Positions 53,503-63,467 are shown, numbered from the stretch's first letter. The stretch is DNA of 64,000 nucleotides from JAJECS01 sp965243625 (GCA_965243625.1 CBDEVI010000002.1:3038001-3102000); one strand, 5' to 3'. The notes: a model not told the origin generated them from the letters alone. Made by a program: numbers and translations.

Positions 53503-55185
53503 ATGAGTTTCGCCGGTGAGGGCAGGGCGCCCACGCAACGTGCCGGACGACGCGTGGTGGTGTCTCGCCGCCGTGCGCTTGGGCTGCTGGCCACGGCGGG
53601 CGCGGCGGCTGCGCTGGCGGCTTGCGACGACACTCCGTCCACGGCCTCAGCGACCCGGCCCCCCGCTGCTGCCAAGGTGATCGTCACCGCGCCCCCATCT
53701 CCAACACCCAGCCCCACCGCCACGCCCGCGCCGACTCCAACCTCCGCGCCCACGCCAACAGCAACCGCCGAGGCCACGCCGCGACCGGCCCTTGCCGGCA
53801 CCCCCGTGCCGGACGACCGCCGGCTTTCGGACGAGCAGGCGCAGTCGCTGCTCGACGGCCTGCTGCTCGACCCGACCTATCCCGAGGCGCAGGTGGAGCT
53901 GGTGGCCTACATGGGCACGACAGGCGACGAGCGGCTGATTTCGGTGCTCATCGAGGTGTTGCGGGCGGCGCAGCTTGGGGCGTTTCATCCCGACGCGTGG
54001 GACAAGGCTCGGCAGGGTCTGTTCCAACTCACCGGTGAACAGCACGAATCGTGGGCGGAGTGGGCCGAGTGGTACGCCCGGACCGACCTGACCGCCGTGC
54101 CGGGATTCGGCCCGTGGAAGGGCCGGATCTACAGCCGCATCGACCCGCAGTTCGCCAGGTTCTTCGACGAGCGCGCGCCCCGCAGCATCCGCTTCGAGGA
54201 GATCGTCTGGGGCGGCGTGCGCCTGGACGGCATCCCGCCGCTGGAGTCTGCGCCCATGGTCGCGGCGCAGAGCGCGGCCTACCTCGAGCCCGACGACGTG
54301 GTCTTCGGCGTCGCGATCAATGGCGACTATCGCGCCTATCCGCTCCGCATCCTGGACTGGCACGAGATGGCCAACGACGTGGTGGGCGGCGAGCCCGTGG
54401 CGCTGGCCTACTGCACCCTCTGCGGCGCGGGGGTGCTGTTCAGCCGGCGCTACCGCGGCGACGTGCTCAGCATCGGCACCTCCGGTTTCCTGATGCGCAG
54501 CAACAAGCTGATGTACGACCGCGGCACGTTCACGCTCTGGAATCAGCTGACGGGCGAGCCGGTGCTTGGGCCGCTGGCGGCCGATCCGGGCCGGCTCGAT
54601 GTCATCCCCATCGTCACCACGACGTGGGAAGCCTGGCGCACGGCCAATCCGACCACCGCGGTGCTCAGCATCAATACCGGACACCGGCGCGACTATTCGC
54701 CCGGCGCGGCCTACGGCGGCTACTTCGCCAGCCCCGACGTGATGTTCCCGGCGCCGACGGCGGAGGGCCTTGCTCCCAAGGACCGCGTGTTTGCGCTCGT
54801 GCTGGGGGACGCCGCCCGCGCCTATGCCGTGACCGACGTGGTCGACGCGCGGGTGCTCAACGACACGGTCGACGACCAACCGGTGGTGCTCGTGGCGCTC
54901 GGTGAAGAGCTGACCATCGAGGGCATGGACCGTCGCCGGGGCAACGTGTCCTGGAGCGCCGGCGCGGCGGTGCGCGCCTTCGAGCGCGGCGAGCGGGAAT
55001 TCGCGCCGGGCACCGAACCGCGCACGGTCGTTGACGACCAGGGAGCCACCTGGAATCTCACCGAAGAAGCGCTCGTCCACCCGGACGGCACGCAGCTCGC
55101 GCGCCTTCCGGGCCACCTGGCCTACTGGCTCGGGTGGTCGTCATTCCACCCCGCGACGACGCTCTACGGCGCCGATCAGGGTTAG
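53503..55185 (+). CDS. DUF3179-domain lipoprotein exported by Tat
   Basis: 560 residues. The signal has a twin-Arg motif (SRRRALGLLATAGAAAALAAC) and a lipobox LAAC, so it is likely a Tat-exported lipoprotein. A long Thr/Pro stalk (TPSPTATPAPTPTSAPTPT) spaces the domain from the membrane. The DUF3179 part begins near 190 and shows its hallmark DWHEMANDVVGG and YCTLCGAGVLF, whose two Cys may bind a metal or form a disulfide. The ATG at 53503 has AGGGAGAG 8 bases upstream; the frame before it is repeat sequence. Its stop overlaps that of the convergent lipoprotein gene (55182-55185). Confidence 0.83.
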   Translation: MSFAGEGRAPTQRAGRRVVVSRRRALGLLATAGAAAALAACDDTPSTASATRPPAAAKVIVTAPPSPTPSPTATPAPTPTSAPTPTATAEATPRPALAGTPVPDDRRLSDEQAQSLLDGLLLDPTYPEAQVELVAYMGTTGDERLISVLIEVLRAAQLGAFHPDAWDKARQGLFQLTGEQHESWAEWAEWYARTDLTAVPGFGPWKGRIYSRIDPQFARFFDERAPRSIRFEEIVWGGVRLDGIPPLESAPMVAAQSAAYLEPDDVVFGVAINGDYRAYPLRILDWHEMANDVVGGEPVALAYCTLCGAGVLFSRRYRGDVLSIGTSGFLMRSNKLMYDRGTFTLWNQLTGEPVLGPLAADPGRLDVIPIVTTTWEAWRTANPTTAVLSINTGHRRDYSPGAAYGGYFASPDVMFPAPTAEGLAPKDRVFALVLGDAARAYAVTDVVDARVLNDTVDDQPVVLVALGEELTIEGMDRRRGNVSWSAGAAVRAFERGEREFAPGTEPRTVVDDQGATWNLTEEALVHPDGTQLARLPGHLAYWLGWSSFHPATTLYGADQG

Positions 55186-56954
55186 CGCTTCACGGAATCT
55201 GGCGGCAGCACCTCCTCGAGCGGCGTCAGCGGCTGCCCGGGGTCCGGCGACCGGTCGAAGGCCCCATTCGGGCCGAACGGAGTCGAGCGTGAGCCGCTCG
55301 AGCTGGCCACGCCCAGGCTCAGCGCCTCCAGATCGCCGAGCTCCGACACGGGCACCCAAAAGAGCACGACGTCCTCGACGACAATGGCCGCGCCGCCGGT
55401 CGGCGTGCGTTCAAACTCCGGCCCGAAGGTGCGTACAAGCCGCCAGCCGCTACGCGTTGCCTCGATCCGGTAGTTCTGGTCGGCGCTCTCCAGCACCTCG
55501 CGGGAGATCATAGGCAGCTGCGGAGGGTCGTTCGTCGGATCGCCGTCGTCGAACACGGCCCAGAAGGTGCGGAAGAGACTGTCGTCGTCGAGGCGAAACT
55601 CGTCGACGAGCGCCATCCAGACCACGAGATACTGCCCCGGAGCGACTTCGGTGGCGCCGCAGACCACGGCGGGATTCGCCGGGCCGCAGGACAGCGCGCC
55701 GCCCGGTCCGAACAGCTCGCGCGCGCCTGCGTCGCTCAGGTCGACCACTCCGGCGCCCCAGGTGTCGATATCAATCGTCGAATCGCTGCGCACGTTCGCG
55801 CTGTCGAGATCGGGGTGGAACAAGTCGCCGCTGCCGTCTCGCGCTTCCGCGTCCGGCAGCGCGCCGAGCTTGGGAAGGAGCCGAATCAACTCCACGATGC
55901 CCGCCTCCGGGCCGCCCGCGGCTGCCGGGTCGGGCAGGTTCGAGTCCACGACGGCTCCGGACTGTTCGGCGATTAGCATCGACACCGCCGCCGTGAACTC
56001 CTCAGACGTGAGCATCTGCGCGTCCTGCGGCGCCCTGATGTCGATGTCGGCGTTCCAGTCGATGAGCATGTCGTAGACACCGGGGAACCCCTCGAGCCGC
56101 AGGCGCATTACCACCGGCAGATACGTCTCCGAATCAACCAGCAACTCCACGAATTGCCCTTCGCCAAAGTCGGGAAGTTGGAGAAGAAAGCACGTTCGGC
56201 CATCCGGGCACCCGAACGTGCCGATGACGCTGTAGCCGGGATCGTCGCCCGAGACGTCGAGAGCCTCGAGATCTTCAATCGCGGTCCCCATGGCGCCGAG
56301 CGGCAAGGCGAGGTCCTCGGCGACGATCGACCCCACCCACGGCGTCCAGTTGCCGTCGGTGTCGTGTCCACGGGCGAATAGCGTGTTTTCAACTTGAAGC
56401 ATCTCGATGCTCAGCGGGCGGCCTGACGACGCGCTGGTCATCAGGGTGCGCACCGTGTCGCCCGCCGGCCCGGTCTCGACCATCATCGTGAACTCCCCGG
56501 GTTTGAAGATCGGTGGGCCCAAATCAATCGATACCCGGGTGGCGTTCCCGGCGACGTTCTGGAGGGCGTCCTCGAACCGTCCGGCATCGAAGCCCACGGC
56601 TTGGGCGCGGCCGAGCGAGGCGCCGGTGGGCGCCGTTGGCGTCGCCCGCGGCGCGGGCGTGGCGGTGGGCTGCGGTGTTGGCGTTGGGGGTGTCGTTGGA
56701 GTTGCGGCGGGAGTTGGCGTGGGAGTGGCTGCCGCGGGCGTGTCCGGCCGCGGCGTCGGCGAAAGCGCTGCCTCCACCGTGGGCGCCGGCGTGAGCGCCT
56801 CCGGTGGAGGTGCGTCCTCGCCACAGGCCGCCGCGACGAGTATGACCACGGTTCCAACGGCCAGGATGACGGCGCCGGCCGTGCGACGGACGCCCTCAGC
56901 CCTGCCCGGCACTGCCGTAGCAGTCACTGAGGAGGAACTCTTCGTGAAGCGCAT
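55182..56954 (-). CDS. Large lipoprotein with Thr/Pro stalk, paralogue 1
   Basis: 590 residues from the ATG at 56954. A hydrophobic signal ends in VAAAC, a plausible lipobox, then a TPTPTPAATPT-like stalk. The N-terminal globular half (DALQNVAGNATRVSIDLG, later LVDSETYLPVVMRLRLEG) weakly resembles the LolA/LppX lipid-carrier fold. The C-terminal half has cysteine-bearing CGPANPAVVCGATEVAPGQY and ends VVLFWVPVSELGDLEALS. It matches the gene at 57069-58805 along its length. It is probably displayed outside the cell membrane; ligand unknown. No signal for regulation seen. Confidence 0.7.
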   Translation of the reverse strand: MRFTKSSSSVTATAVPGRAEGVRRTAGAVILAVGTVVILVAAACGEDAPPPEALTPAPTVEAALSPTPRPDTPAAATPTPTPAATPTTPPTPTPQPTATPAPRATPTAPTGASLGRAQAVGFDAGRFEDALQNVAGNATRVSIDLGPPIFKPGEFTMMVETGPAGDTVRTLMTSASSGRPLSIEMLQVENTLFARGHDTDGNWTPWVGSIVAEDLALPLGAMGTAIEDLEALDVSGDDPGYSVIGTFGCPDGRTCFLLQLPDFGEGQFVELLVDSETYLPVVMRLRLEGFPGVYDMLIDWNADIDIRAPQDAQMLTSEEFTAAVSMLIAEQSGAVVDSNLPDPAAAGGPEAGIVELIRLLPKLGALPDAEARDGSGDLFHPDLDSANVRSDSTIDIDTWGAGVVDLSDAGARELFGPGGALSCGPANPAVVCGATEVAPGQYLVVWMALVDEFRLDDDSLFRTFWAVFDDGDPTNDPPQLPMISREVLESADQNYRIEATRSGWRLVRTFGPEFERTPTGGAAIVVEDVVLFWVPVSELGDLEALSLGVASSSGSRSTPFGPNGAFDRSPDPGQPLTPLEEVLPPDSVKR

Positions 56955-57068
56955 GAAGCCGACCTGCGACGCGATATGCACAAGGTGAGCATAGCCGCAG
57001 TCTGGCGAGTCTCGAATGCCGCGCCACACCCTGCATGCAGCGTGGGACCGGTCGCGGGAAGTGATTCT

Positions 57069-58805
57069 CTAGAACCCCACGTCGTCCAGCTGCACTAGCG
57101 GCTGCTGTGGCTCCGGAGACCGGTCGAGGGTTCCGTTTACGCCGTAGGGATCATCGACGGGACCGCTGAAGCTGGCTACGCCGAGGCTCAGCGCATCGAG
57201 ATTGCCAAGCTCCGACACGGGCACCCAGAAGACCACGACATTCGCCAGGATCATGGCCGCGCCATCGGTCGGCATGGGCTCCAGCTGCGCGCCGATGGTG
57301 CGGCGCAGCTCCCAGCCGCCGGGTACTGCCGCTATCCAGTAGTGCGTGTCGCTGCCGTCCAGCACGTCGTTGGCGAACTGCGGCAGCGCCTCCCAATCGT
57401 TTGCCGGATCGCCGTCCTGAAACAGCGCCCAGAATGTGCGTACGAACGCGGCGTCGTCTAGCGGGACCGGGTCGAGCACCTCGCTCCAGATCAGCAGGTA
57501 GGTCCCCGGACCGACGCCGTCCGCGCCGCAGGCGACCACCGGGTCCAGCGAGCCGCAGGGAAACGCGCCGTCGGGCCCGAACAGCTCAGCCGCCGTGGCC
57601 TCCGCCAGCTCGATGCGTCCCGCGCCCCAGTTCCAGATGTCCACCGTGGGGTCATAGCGAACTTGGGCGATGCCGGGATCGCCGTGGAACTGGTCGCCGA
57701 TCTCGTCGAGCGCCTCTCCATAGGGCGACGCGCCGAGCTCCAGCCACAAGGCGGCGCGCTCGCTAATGACCACCTCTTCAAGGGCGACTTGCGGCTGCTC
57801 CCCGGATCCGGGCGGCAGGGTCGGTCCCTGTGCAATGCCCGCCGAGCCGAAGAAGAAGCCGATCAAGGCCAGGCCGAACTCGTCGGGGGACACCTGCTGC
57901 GCGTCTTCCGGCGCGCTGATCGAGACGTTGGCGTTCCACTCCATCCGCACCTCAACGTCGGTGTCGAAGTCCTCGCCCAGGAGAGCCGCGCCGCGAAAGG
58001 CCACCGGCAGATAGGTCTCGGAATCGACCAGCAACTGCACCGAGGGGTCCTCCGGGCTCGTGAGCACGAAGCACAGCCGTCCGTCGCCGCAGGCCTCCAC
58101 GCCGATCGCTTCGATGGGCGCCTGGTCGTCGTCGGGGATCATGTCGTCCAGCAGGTCACCGGTGCCCAGCGCGTCGATCAGCGCCGGTTCGCCGGCGCCA
58201 ATCCCCGAAGCCAGCCACGGGCTTTCGGTTCCATCCAGATCCACCGTGCGGAAATATTGGGTGTCGCCGATCACGATCAGCTCGAGGCTCAGCTGTTGGT
58301 CGCCCGCGCCGAGCACCGCCAGCATTCGCACCGCATCGTCCGCCGGGACGAGCTCGAGCGTCACGGCGATGTCGCCCTCGACCATCGGCAGCAGGCCGGC
58401 TTTGGTGTTGATGCGGATGGACTCCGGCGGGTTGCTTGCGATGGCCAGGTACAGGCGCTCGCGGTCGAAGTCGGACGCGTCGAGGGCGTCAGCCGTCGGC
58501 TCAGGGGTAGGGGTTGGCGAAGGCGTGGCCGTGGGGCTTGGGCTTGGAGTCGGCGTTGGGGTTGGAGTTTCCGTGGGCGCGATCGTCGGGGTGGGAGGGG
58601 ACGTGGGCGTGGGCGGTTCCGGCGTCGGCGAAGCCGCCGCGGCCTCGACAGTCGGGGTGGCCGGCGCCGGCGGCGGCTCGTCCTCGCCGCAGGCCGCGAC
58701 AGCCATCAGCATGACCGCGATTCCGACCGTCAGCAGGATTGTTGGCACGATGCGGCGCGGTCGCATCAGGGATTGCCAGCCGTCACGAACATCGGCGTCG
58801 CGCAT
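57069..58805 (-). CDS. Large lipoprotein with Thr/Pro stalk, paralogue 2
   Basis: About 578 residues if started at ATG 58805; an ATG at 58766 gives a shorter signal and cannot be excluded. The signal (TILLTVGIAVMLMAVAAC) has a lipobox-like VAAC, followed by a TPTPTPSPSPTATPSPT stalk. Shared blocks with the gene downstream are DGRLCFVLTSPEDPS with LLVDSETYLPV, ELFGPDGAFPCG and VVVFWVPVSELGNLDALSLG. Conserved Cys pairs suggest disulfides outside the cell. The two genes are tandem duplicates, 114 bases apart on the same strand. Function unknown. Confidence 0.7.
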   Translation of the reverse strand: MRDADVRDGWQSLMRPRRIVPTILLTVGIAVMLMAVAACGEDEPPPAPATPTVEAAAASPTPEPPTPTSPPTPTIAPTETPTPTPTPSPSPTATPSPTPTPEPTADALDASDFDRERLYLAIASNPPESIRINTKAGLLPMVEGDIAVTLELVPADDAVRMLAVLGAGDQQLSLELIVIGDTQYFRTVDLDGTESPWLASGIGAGEPALIDALGTGDLLDDMIPDDDQAPIEAIGVEACGDGRLCFVLTSPEDPSVQLLVDSETYLPVAFRGAALLGEDFDTDVEVRMEWNANVSISAPEDAQQVSPDEFGLALIGFFFGSAGIAQGPTLPPGSGEQPQVALEEVVISERAALWLELGASPYGEALDEIGDQFHGDPGIAQVRYDPTVDIWNWGAGRIELAEATAAELFGPDGAFPCGSLDPVVACGADGVGPGTYLLIWSEVLDPVPLDDAAFVRTFWALFQDGDPANDWEALPQFANDVLDGSDTHYWIAAVPGGWELRRTIGAQLEPMPTDGAAMILANVVVFWVPVSELGNLDALSLGVASFSGPVDDPYGVNGTLDRSPEPQQPLVQLDDVGF

Positions 58806-58942
58806 TAGCGGGTAAACCCTGGGGGCTCCACGGTCCGAGCATAGCCTCAGCCGTTTCGGCTCCAGTGTGACCAATCCGGCGAAACCGAGCCGCCTGTCGT
58901 GCTGGGCTGCGGATGCGGTGACATACGCCCTGGCGCCGAGTT

Positions 58943-59024
58943 CGTCATTCCGAACGCAGTGAGGAATCTGAGGACGTTGTGCTTGCTCACCGCCCCTTAG
59001 ACTCCTCGCTGCGCTCGGAGTGAC
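58943..59024. repeat. Interspersed inverted repeat, family F, reverse sense
   Basis: GTCATTCCGAACGCAGTGAG at the left, CGCTGCGCTCGGAGTGAC at the right, AGGACGTTGTGC inside. It is the reverse-sense version of 51743-51823 and lies in the otherwise empty gap 58806-59098. Confidence 0.78.
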
Positions 59025-59098
59025 ACGGTGGCCGGTTCGGGCGGGTTGATCGGTGGTAAGGCGCGAGAAACGACCGGTGGAACGGTGACCGAGCCGCC

Positions 59099-60157
59099 CT
59101 ACGGAGTAAAGTCGATCTCCGGCGTCAGGCGCTCGGCGAATGCGGCCAGCAGGTCGGCCACCTGGTTGGCCACGTCGAGCGAGATGACTTCCGACGGCGT
59201 GTGCATGTAGCGCAGGGGCACGCTCACGAGACCCGTCGCCACGCCCGCGCGTGAGAGCTGCATGGCGTTGGCGTCGGTGCCGGTGCCGCGGGGCTCGGCT
59301 TCTACCTGGATTTCCATCCCGAGCGCCTCGGCGCTTTCCATCAGCAGCCGCTCGACGACCGGGTTCACGTTTGCGCCGCGGGTGACGACCGGACCGCCGT
59401 CCAGGCTGATGTCGCCGGCAGTGACCTTGTTGACGTTGGGATGGTCGGTGGCGTGGGTCACGTCAACCGCCACGCCGACCAACGGGTCGATGCCAAACGC
59501 GCTCGTCATAGCGCCGCGCAGGCCAATCTCCTCCTGCACCGTGGCCACGGATACCACCTCCGCGGAGCACTTGTCGGCGTCGATGCGCCGCAGCGCCTCG
59601 GCCACCACCCAGGCGCCGATCTTGTTGTCGAACGCCCGCGCCACGCCCAGCCCGTTGCGCAGCGGCTGCATGCCGAGCTCGTAGGTCACCGCGTCGCCCA
59701 CGCGCACCAGCGACTCCGCCTCGGCTTTGTCGCTCACGCCGATGTCGATCCAGATGTCCTCGACCTTTTGGACCTTGCCGCGCTCGTCGCGAGGCGTCAG
59801 GTGCACGGCCCGTCGCCCGGTCACCCCGCGCACCGGGCCGTCCTGCGCGTGGACGATCACGCGACGCCCCGAGATCAGGCTCGGGTCGTGCCCGCCGATG
59901 GTGTTGAAGTACAGATATCCCTTATCCGAAATGTAGTTGACTTGCAGGCCAAGCTCGTCGCAGTGCCCGGCGAACATCAGCCTGGGGCCGCCGCCGGGGT
60001 TGCGCGTCGCGATGACGTTGCCGTGCACGTCGCCGCGCACCTGGTCGGCGAACTCGGCGACCGCGTCGTGCCAGACCTTGCGCACGGCCTGCTCGTAGCC
60101 GGAAGGGCTTGGCGCGTCGATCAGCCGCTGCAGGAACTCCCGGCCGGCGTCGTCCAT
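59099..60157 (-). CDS. M42-family aminopeptidase (glutamyl/cellulase CelM-like)
   Basis: 352 residues of a dinuclear-metal peptidase that forms tetrahedral TET complexes in the cytoplasm. All ligands are visible: GHCDELG (His and Asp), AFDNKIG (bridging Asp), VQEEIGLRGA (catalytic and ligand Glu), VAVDVTHATD (Asp) and the late His in YMHTPSE. It removes N-terminal residues from peptides. Its ATG is 8 bases after the stop of the EF-G-like gene, so they are co-transcribed. Length fits the family. Confidence 0.9.
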   Translation of the reverse strand: MDDAGREFLQRLIDAPSPSGYEQAVRKVWHDAVAEFADQVRGDVHGNVIATRNPGGGPRLMFAGHCDELGLQVNYISDKGYLYFNTIGGHDPSLISGRRVIVHAQDGPVRGVTGRRAVHLTPRDERGKVQKVEDIWIDIGVSDKAEAESLVRVGDAVTYELGMQPLRNGLGVARAFDNKIGAWVVAEALRRIDADKCSAEVVSVATVQEEIGLRGAMTSAFGIDPLVGVAVDVTHATDHPNVNKVTAGDISLDGGPVVTRGANVNPVVERLLMESAEALGMEIQVEAEPRGTGTDANAMQLSRAGVATGLVSVPLRYMHTPSEVISLDVANQVADLLAAFAERLTPEIDFTP

Positions 60158-60165
60158 CCGGCGCG

Positions 60166-62229
60166 CTAGCCGTCCGCGGCGGCCGCCTCGGCGACGAGGC
60201 GGTCCTGCACGTGCGGCGGCACTTCCTGGTAGCGGACGAACTCGCTGGTGAACTGCCCCCGTCCTTGCGTGATCGAGCGCAGGTCGGTGGCGTAGCGCTG
60301 CACCTCCGCCTTGGGCACCTCGACCTCGACGATCGTGGCGCCGTCGTAGTCGGCGGGATTCATGCCCAGCACGTGCCCGCGCCGCGCGCTGATGTCGCCG
60401 ATCACGTCACCCGTGTTGAGGTCCGGGATTTCGATGGCGAGCTTGACGATCGGCTCCAGGATCACGGGGCTGGCCTGGTGGTAGCCGTCCTCCACCGCCA
60501 GCCGGGCGGCGTTGCGGAAGGACTCGTCGGACGAGTCGACGTCGTGATACTGGCCGTCGAAGGCCGCCGCCTTAATGTCCACCACGGGGAATCCCGCCAG
60601 CGAGCCACTGACAAAGCACTCGACGAGCCCCTTTTCCACGGCGGGCAGGTACTGCCTGGGAATCGCGCCGCCCTTGATGCGGTCCTCGAACTCGAAGCCC
60701 GCGCCTCGCTCCCGCGGGGAGAACTCGATGTGCACGTCCCCGAACTGCCCGCGACCGCCGGACTGCCGCTTGTGCCGCCCGTGCGCGTTCACGGTCTTGC
60801 GAATGGTTTCGAGATAGGGCACCCGCGGCACGTCGGACAGCAGGTTCACGCCGAACTTTCGCCGGATGCGCTCGAGGCTGATGTGCACGTGCGACTCGCC
60901 CAGGCCGGCCAGGATCGTTTCGCCGGTCTGGTCGTCGCGCCGCACCTGCAGCGACGGGTCCTCCTCGGCGATCCGCGCGAGGACCTGCCCCATCTTGTCC
61001 AGGTCCGCCTGGGTCGCCGGCGTGATGGCGGCCTCGAACAGCGGCGTGGGCATGTCCAGCGCGGCCATCTGGTGCGCGGAGCCGTCCGACACCAGCGTGT
61101 CGCCTGTGGCGACGTTGTCCAGCTTGGTGACGAACGCGATGTCGCCGGCCACGACGACTCCTGCCTGCTCGCCGCCCTTGCCCACCGGGTATTGGAAGCC
61201 CGAGAGGCGCTCGTTTCGGCCGCTGGTCTGGTTGCGCAACTCGACGTCCCCCGGGATCGTCCCGGTGTAGAGGCGCAGCAGGGACACCTTGCCCACGAAC
61301 GGGTCGGCCAGAGTCTTGAACACCTGGGCGACGACCGGCCCGTCGCTTGCGAAGTCAATGGTCGCGCCGTTTGCGCCGGGCGCGACGGGCAGATCGGACG
61401 GCGCCGGCAACACGGCGGTGATGGCGTCGAGCAATTCGCGCGCGCCGTGGGTCGCCGTGGCGGCGGTAAACACGACGGGGTAGACCTCACCTGCGCGCAC
61501 GCCTTCCCGCAGCGCCCGCTCCAGGTCGCTGCGCTCGAGCTCCTCGCCCTCCAGGTATTTCTCAAGCAAGTCGTCGTCCGTGGCGGCCACCGCGTCGGTG
61601 AGCTGCTCGCGCGCGATCTCGACCGTCTCGGCCAGGGCGTTGGGCACCGGAATCGGCTCGCTGCCGTCGTCGGTGAACGCGCGGGCCGTACCGTCCAGCA
61701 GATCGACCACGCCGTCGAACGCCGGTGCGTCGCCCAGCGGGATCTGGATGGGGGCGATGGCCGCGCCAAACTTGTCGCGCAGCTCCTGGACGACGTTTTC
61801 CCAGCTCACGTTTTCGCGGTCCATGCGATTCACGACCACGAGCCGCGGGCGGTCGCGACGATCGACGAGCCGCCACACGATTTCGGTGCCCACCTGGATG
61901 CCGGCCGTGGCGTCGATCACCACGATCGCCGCATCCGCCGCCCGCAGTCCCGAGACCACGTCGCCGATGAAGTCGGGATATCCCGGCGTGTCGATGACGT
62001 TGACGGTGGCGCCGCGCCAGGGACACGGCACGACCGAGAGGTTGATGGACATGCCCCGTTCCACCTCGTCCGGGTCGAAGTCGGAGATGGTGTTGCCGTC
62101 TTCCACGCGACCGAGTCGCGAGGTTTGCCCGGTCACATAGGCCATGGCCTCGGTGAGCGAGGTCTTGCCGGCGCCGCTGTGCGCCACGAACACCACGTTC
62201 CGGATCGTGTCGCTGTTGTCCCGATCCAT
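60166..62229 (-). CDS. EF-G-like translational GTPase
   Basis: 687 residues with EF-G domain order. GTPase motifs: P-loop AHSGAGKT (16-23), DTPGYPDF, and NRMD in place of NKxD. Switch I, normally RGITI, reads RGMSI, a mark of the EF-G-like (FusA2-type) subgroup rather than true EF-G. C-terminal domains III-V are present (GRGQFGDVHIEF, then RRGHVLGMNP). It starts at ATG 62229 with GAAGGA about 9-10 bases upstream, not at the longer frame. Ribosome role of this subgroup is unclear. It precedes the M42 peptidase and is divergent from proB. Confidence 0.85.
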   Translation of the reverse strand: MDRDNSDTIRNVVFVAHSGAGKTSLTEAMAYVTGQTSRLGRVEDGNTISDFDPDEVERGMSINLSVVPCPWRGATVNVIDTPGYPDFIGDVVSGLRAADAAIVVIDATAGIQVGTEIVWRLVDRRDRPRLVVVNRMDRENVSWENVVQELRDKFGAAIAPIQIPLGDAPAFDGVVDLLDGTARAFTDDGSEPIPVPNALAETVEIAREQLTDAVAATDDDLLEKYLEGEELERSDLERALREGVRAGEVYPVVFTAATATHGARELLDAITAVLPAPSDLPVAPGANGATIDFASDGPVVAQVFKTLADPFVGKVSLLRLYTGTIPGDVELRNQTSGRNERLSGFQYPVGKGGEQAGVVVAGDIAFVTKLDNVATGDTLVSDGSAHQMAALDMPTPLFEAAITPATQADLDKMGQVLARIAEEDPSLQVRRDDQTGETILAGLGESHVHISLERIRRKFGVNLLSDVPRVPYLETIRKTVNAHGRHKRQSGGRGQFGDVHIEFSPRERGAGFEFEDRIKGGAIPRQYLPAVEKGLVECFVSGSLAGFPVVDIKAAAFDGQYHDVDSSDESFRNAARLAVEDGYHQASPVILEPIVKLAIEIPDLNTGDVIGDISARRGHVLGMNPADYDGATIVEVEVPKAEVQRYATDLRSITQGRGQFTSEFVRYQEVPPHVQDRLVAEAAAADG

Positions 62230-62352
62230 GGCCGTGAGTTCCTTCGGGCTGGGCGCGCCACAAGGCGCGCGGCGCGGGGGAGCGCCATTATATCGGCGAG
62301 TCCCTACAATCACGCACCCGAGCGGCACGGCGGATCTGGAGCCTCGGTCACC

Positions 62353-63465
62353 ATGTCTGGTCGAAAGCGCATCGTCGTCAAATGCGGCACACAGCTGCTC
62401 ACGACGCCTGCCGGCCTCAACGAGGCCTATATCGAGCAGATCGCGGCGCAGATTTCCTCGCTCATCCGGGGCGGCGCGGAGGTGGTCCTCGTGTCCTCAG
62501 GGGCCGTGGCGGCAGGACGCGCCAGGCTCCACCTGCAGGGCAATCAGCTCACCACGCGCCAGGTCTTGGCCGCCGTGGGGCAGGCGCCGCTCATCGCCCG
62601 CTACGGCACCGTGTTCGCAGCGCACGACATCACCGTGGCGCAGACGTTGATGTCCCGCGCCGACCTGACCACGCGCGATGGGTTTCTCAATGCGCGAAAC
62701 GCCCTTACCGGACTGCTGGACCAAGGCGTGTTGCCGATCGCCAACGAGAACGACGTGGTTGCGACGGAGGAATTGCGGTTTGGCGACAACGACCCGCTGT
62801 CGGCCCTGATCGCGCAACTGGTCGATGCCGATTTGCTGATCCTGCTCACGGCGACCGACGGTCTCTATACGGGCGATCCGCGTCGCCATCCGGATGCCGA
62901 GCTAATTCGAGACGGACATGTGATGACGGACGAGCTGCTGGCCAGCGCGGCGGGAGCGGCCGGCGCCGGCGGGTCGGGAGGCGTCCGGTCGAAGGTCGAG
63001 GCGGCGCGCAGCGCCAGCTTCGACGGCATCGAGGTCGTCGTCGCCGGAGGCAACGAGCCCGACGTCCTCCCGCGCATCGCTGCCGGCGAACGCATCGGCA
63101 CCCGATTTGCACCGCGCGAAGTGACCCGCACCAGCCGAGCTCGTTGGCTCAGCTCCGCGGCCACCGAGCGCGGCACCTTGCGCGTCGACGGGGGCGCCAA
63201 GCACGCGCTCACCGATGCCGGGCGGAGCCTGCTTCCTGCAGGCATTTGCGCCGTGGATGGCGATTTCATCCGGGGTGACGTGGTGGCGGTGGCCGGCCCG
63301 GACGACCGAGTCTTCGCGCGCGGACTCGTAAACTATGCCTCGCACGACTTGGTGCGGATCCTGGGTCGGCCGTCACACTTGATCGCGTCTATCCTGGACT
63401 ACGACCATGGAGCGGAAGCCGTGCATCGCAATAACCTGGTATTGCTCGACAGTGCCCAGGCCTGA
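62353..63465 (+). CDS. proB: Glutamate 5-kinase
   Basis: 370 residues: an amino-acid kinase domain plus a C-terminal PUA domain. Kinase marks are IVVKCGTQLL, VLVSSGAVAAGR, NENDVVATEELRFGDND and TDGLYTGDPRRHP; the PUA part begins near GTLRVDGGAKHAL. It phosphorylates glutamate, the first step of proline synthesis, and is normally inhibited by proline. I choose the ATG at 62353; the long frame to its left is the antisense of the EF-G-like and M42 genes. proA follows immediately after 14 bases, forming proBA. Confidence 0.95.
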   Translation: MSGRKRIVVKCGTQLLTTPAGLNEAYIEQIAAQISSLIRGGAEVVLVSSGAVAAGRARLHLQGNQLTTRQVLAAVGQAPLIARYGTVFAAHDITVAQTLMSRADLTTRDGFLNARNALTGLLDQGVLPIANENDVVATEELRFGDNDPLSALIAQLVDADLLILLTATDGLYTGDPRRHPDAELIRDGHVMTDELLASAAGAAGAGGSGGVRSKVEAARSASFDGIEVVVAGGNEPDVLPRIAAGERIGTRFAPREVTRTSRARWLSSAATERGTLRVDGGAKHALTDAGRSLLPAGICAVDGDFIRGDVVAVAGPDDRVFARGLVNYASHDLVRILGRPSHLIASILDYDHGAEAVHRNNLVLLDSAQA

Positions 63466-63467
63466 CC

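Noticed and set aside
60109..62352. Long plus-strand frame before proB
   Set aside because: It is the antisense of the M42 and EF-G-like genes, both of which have all their motifs. High GC keeps such shadow frames open.
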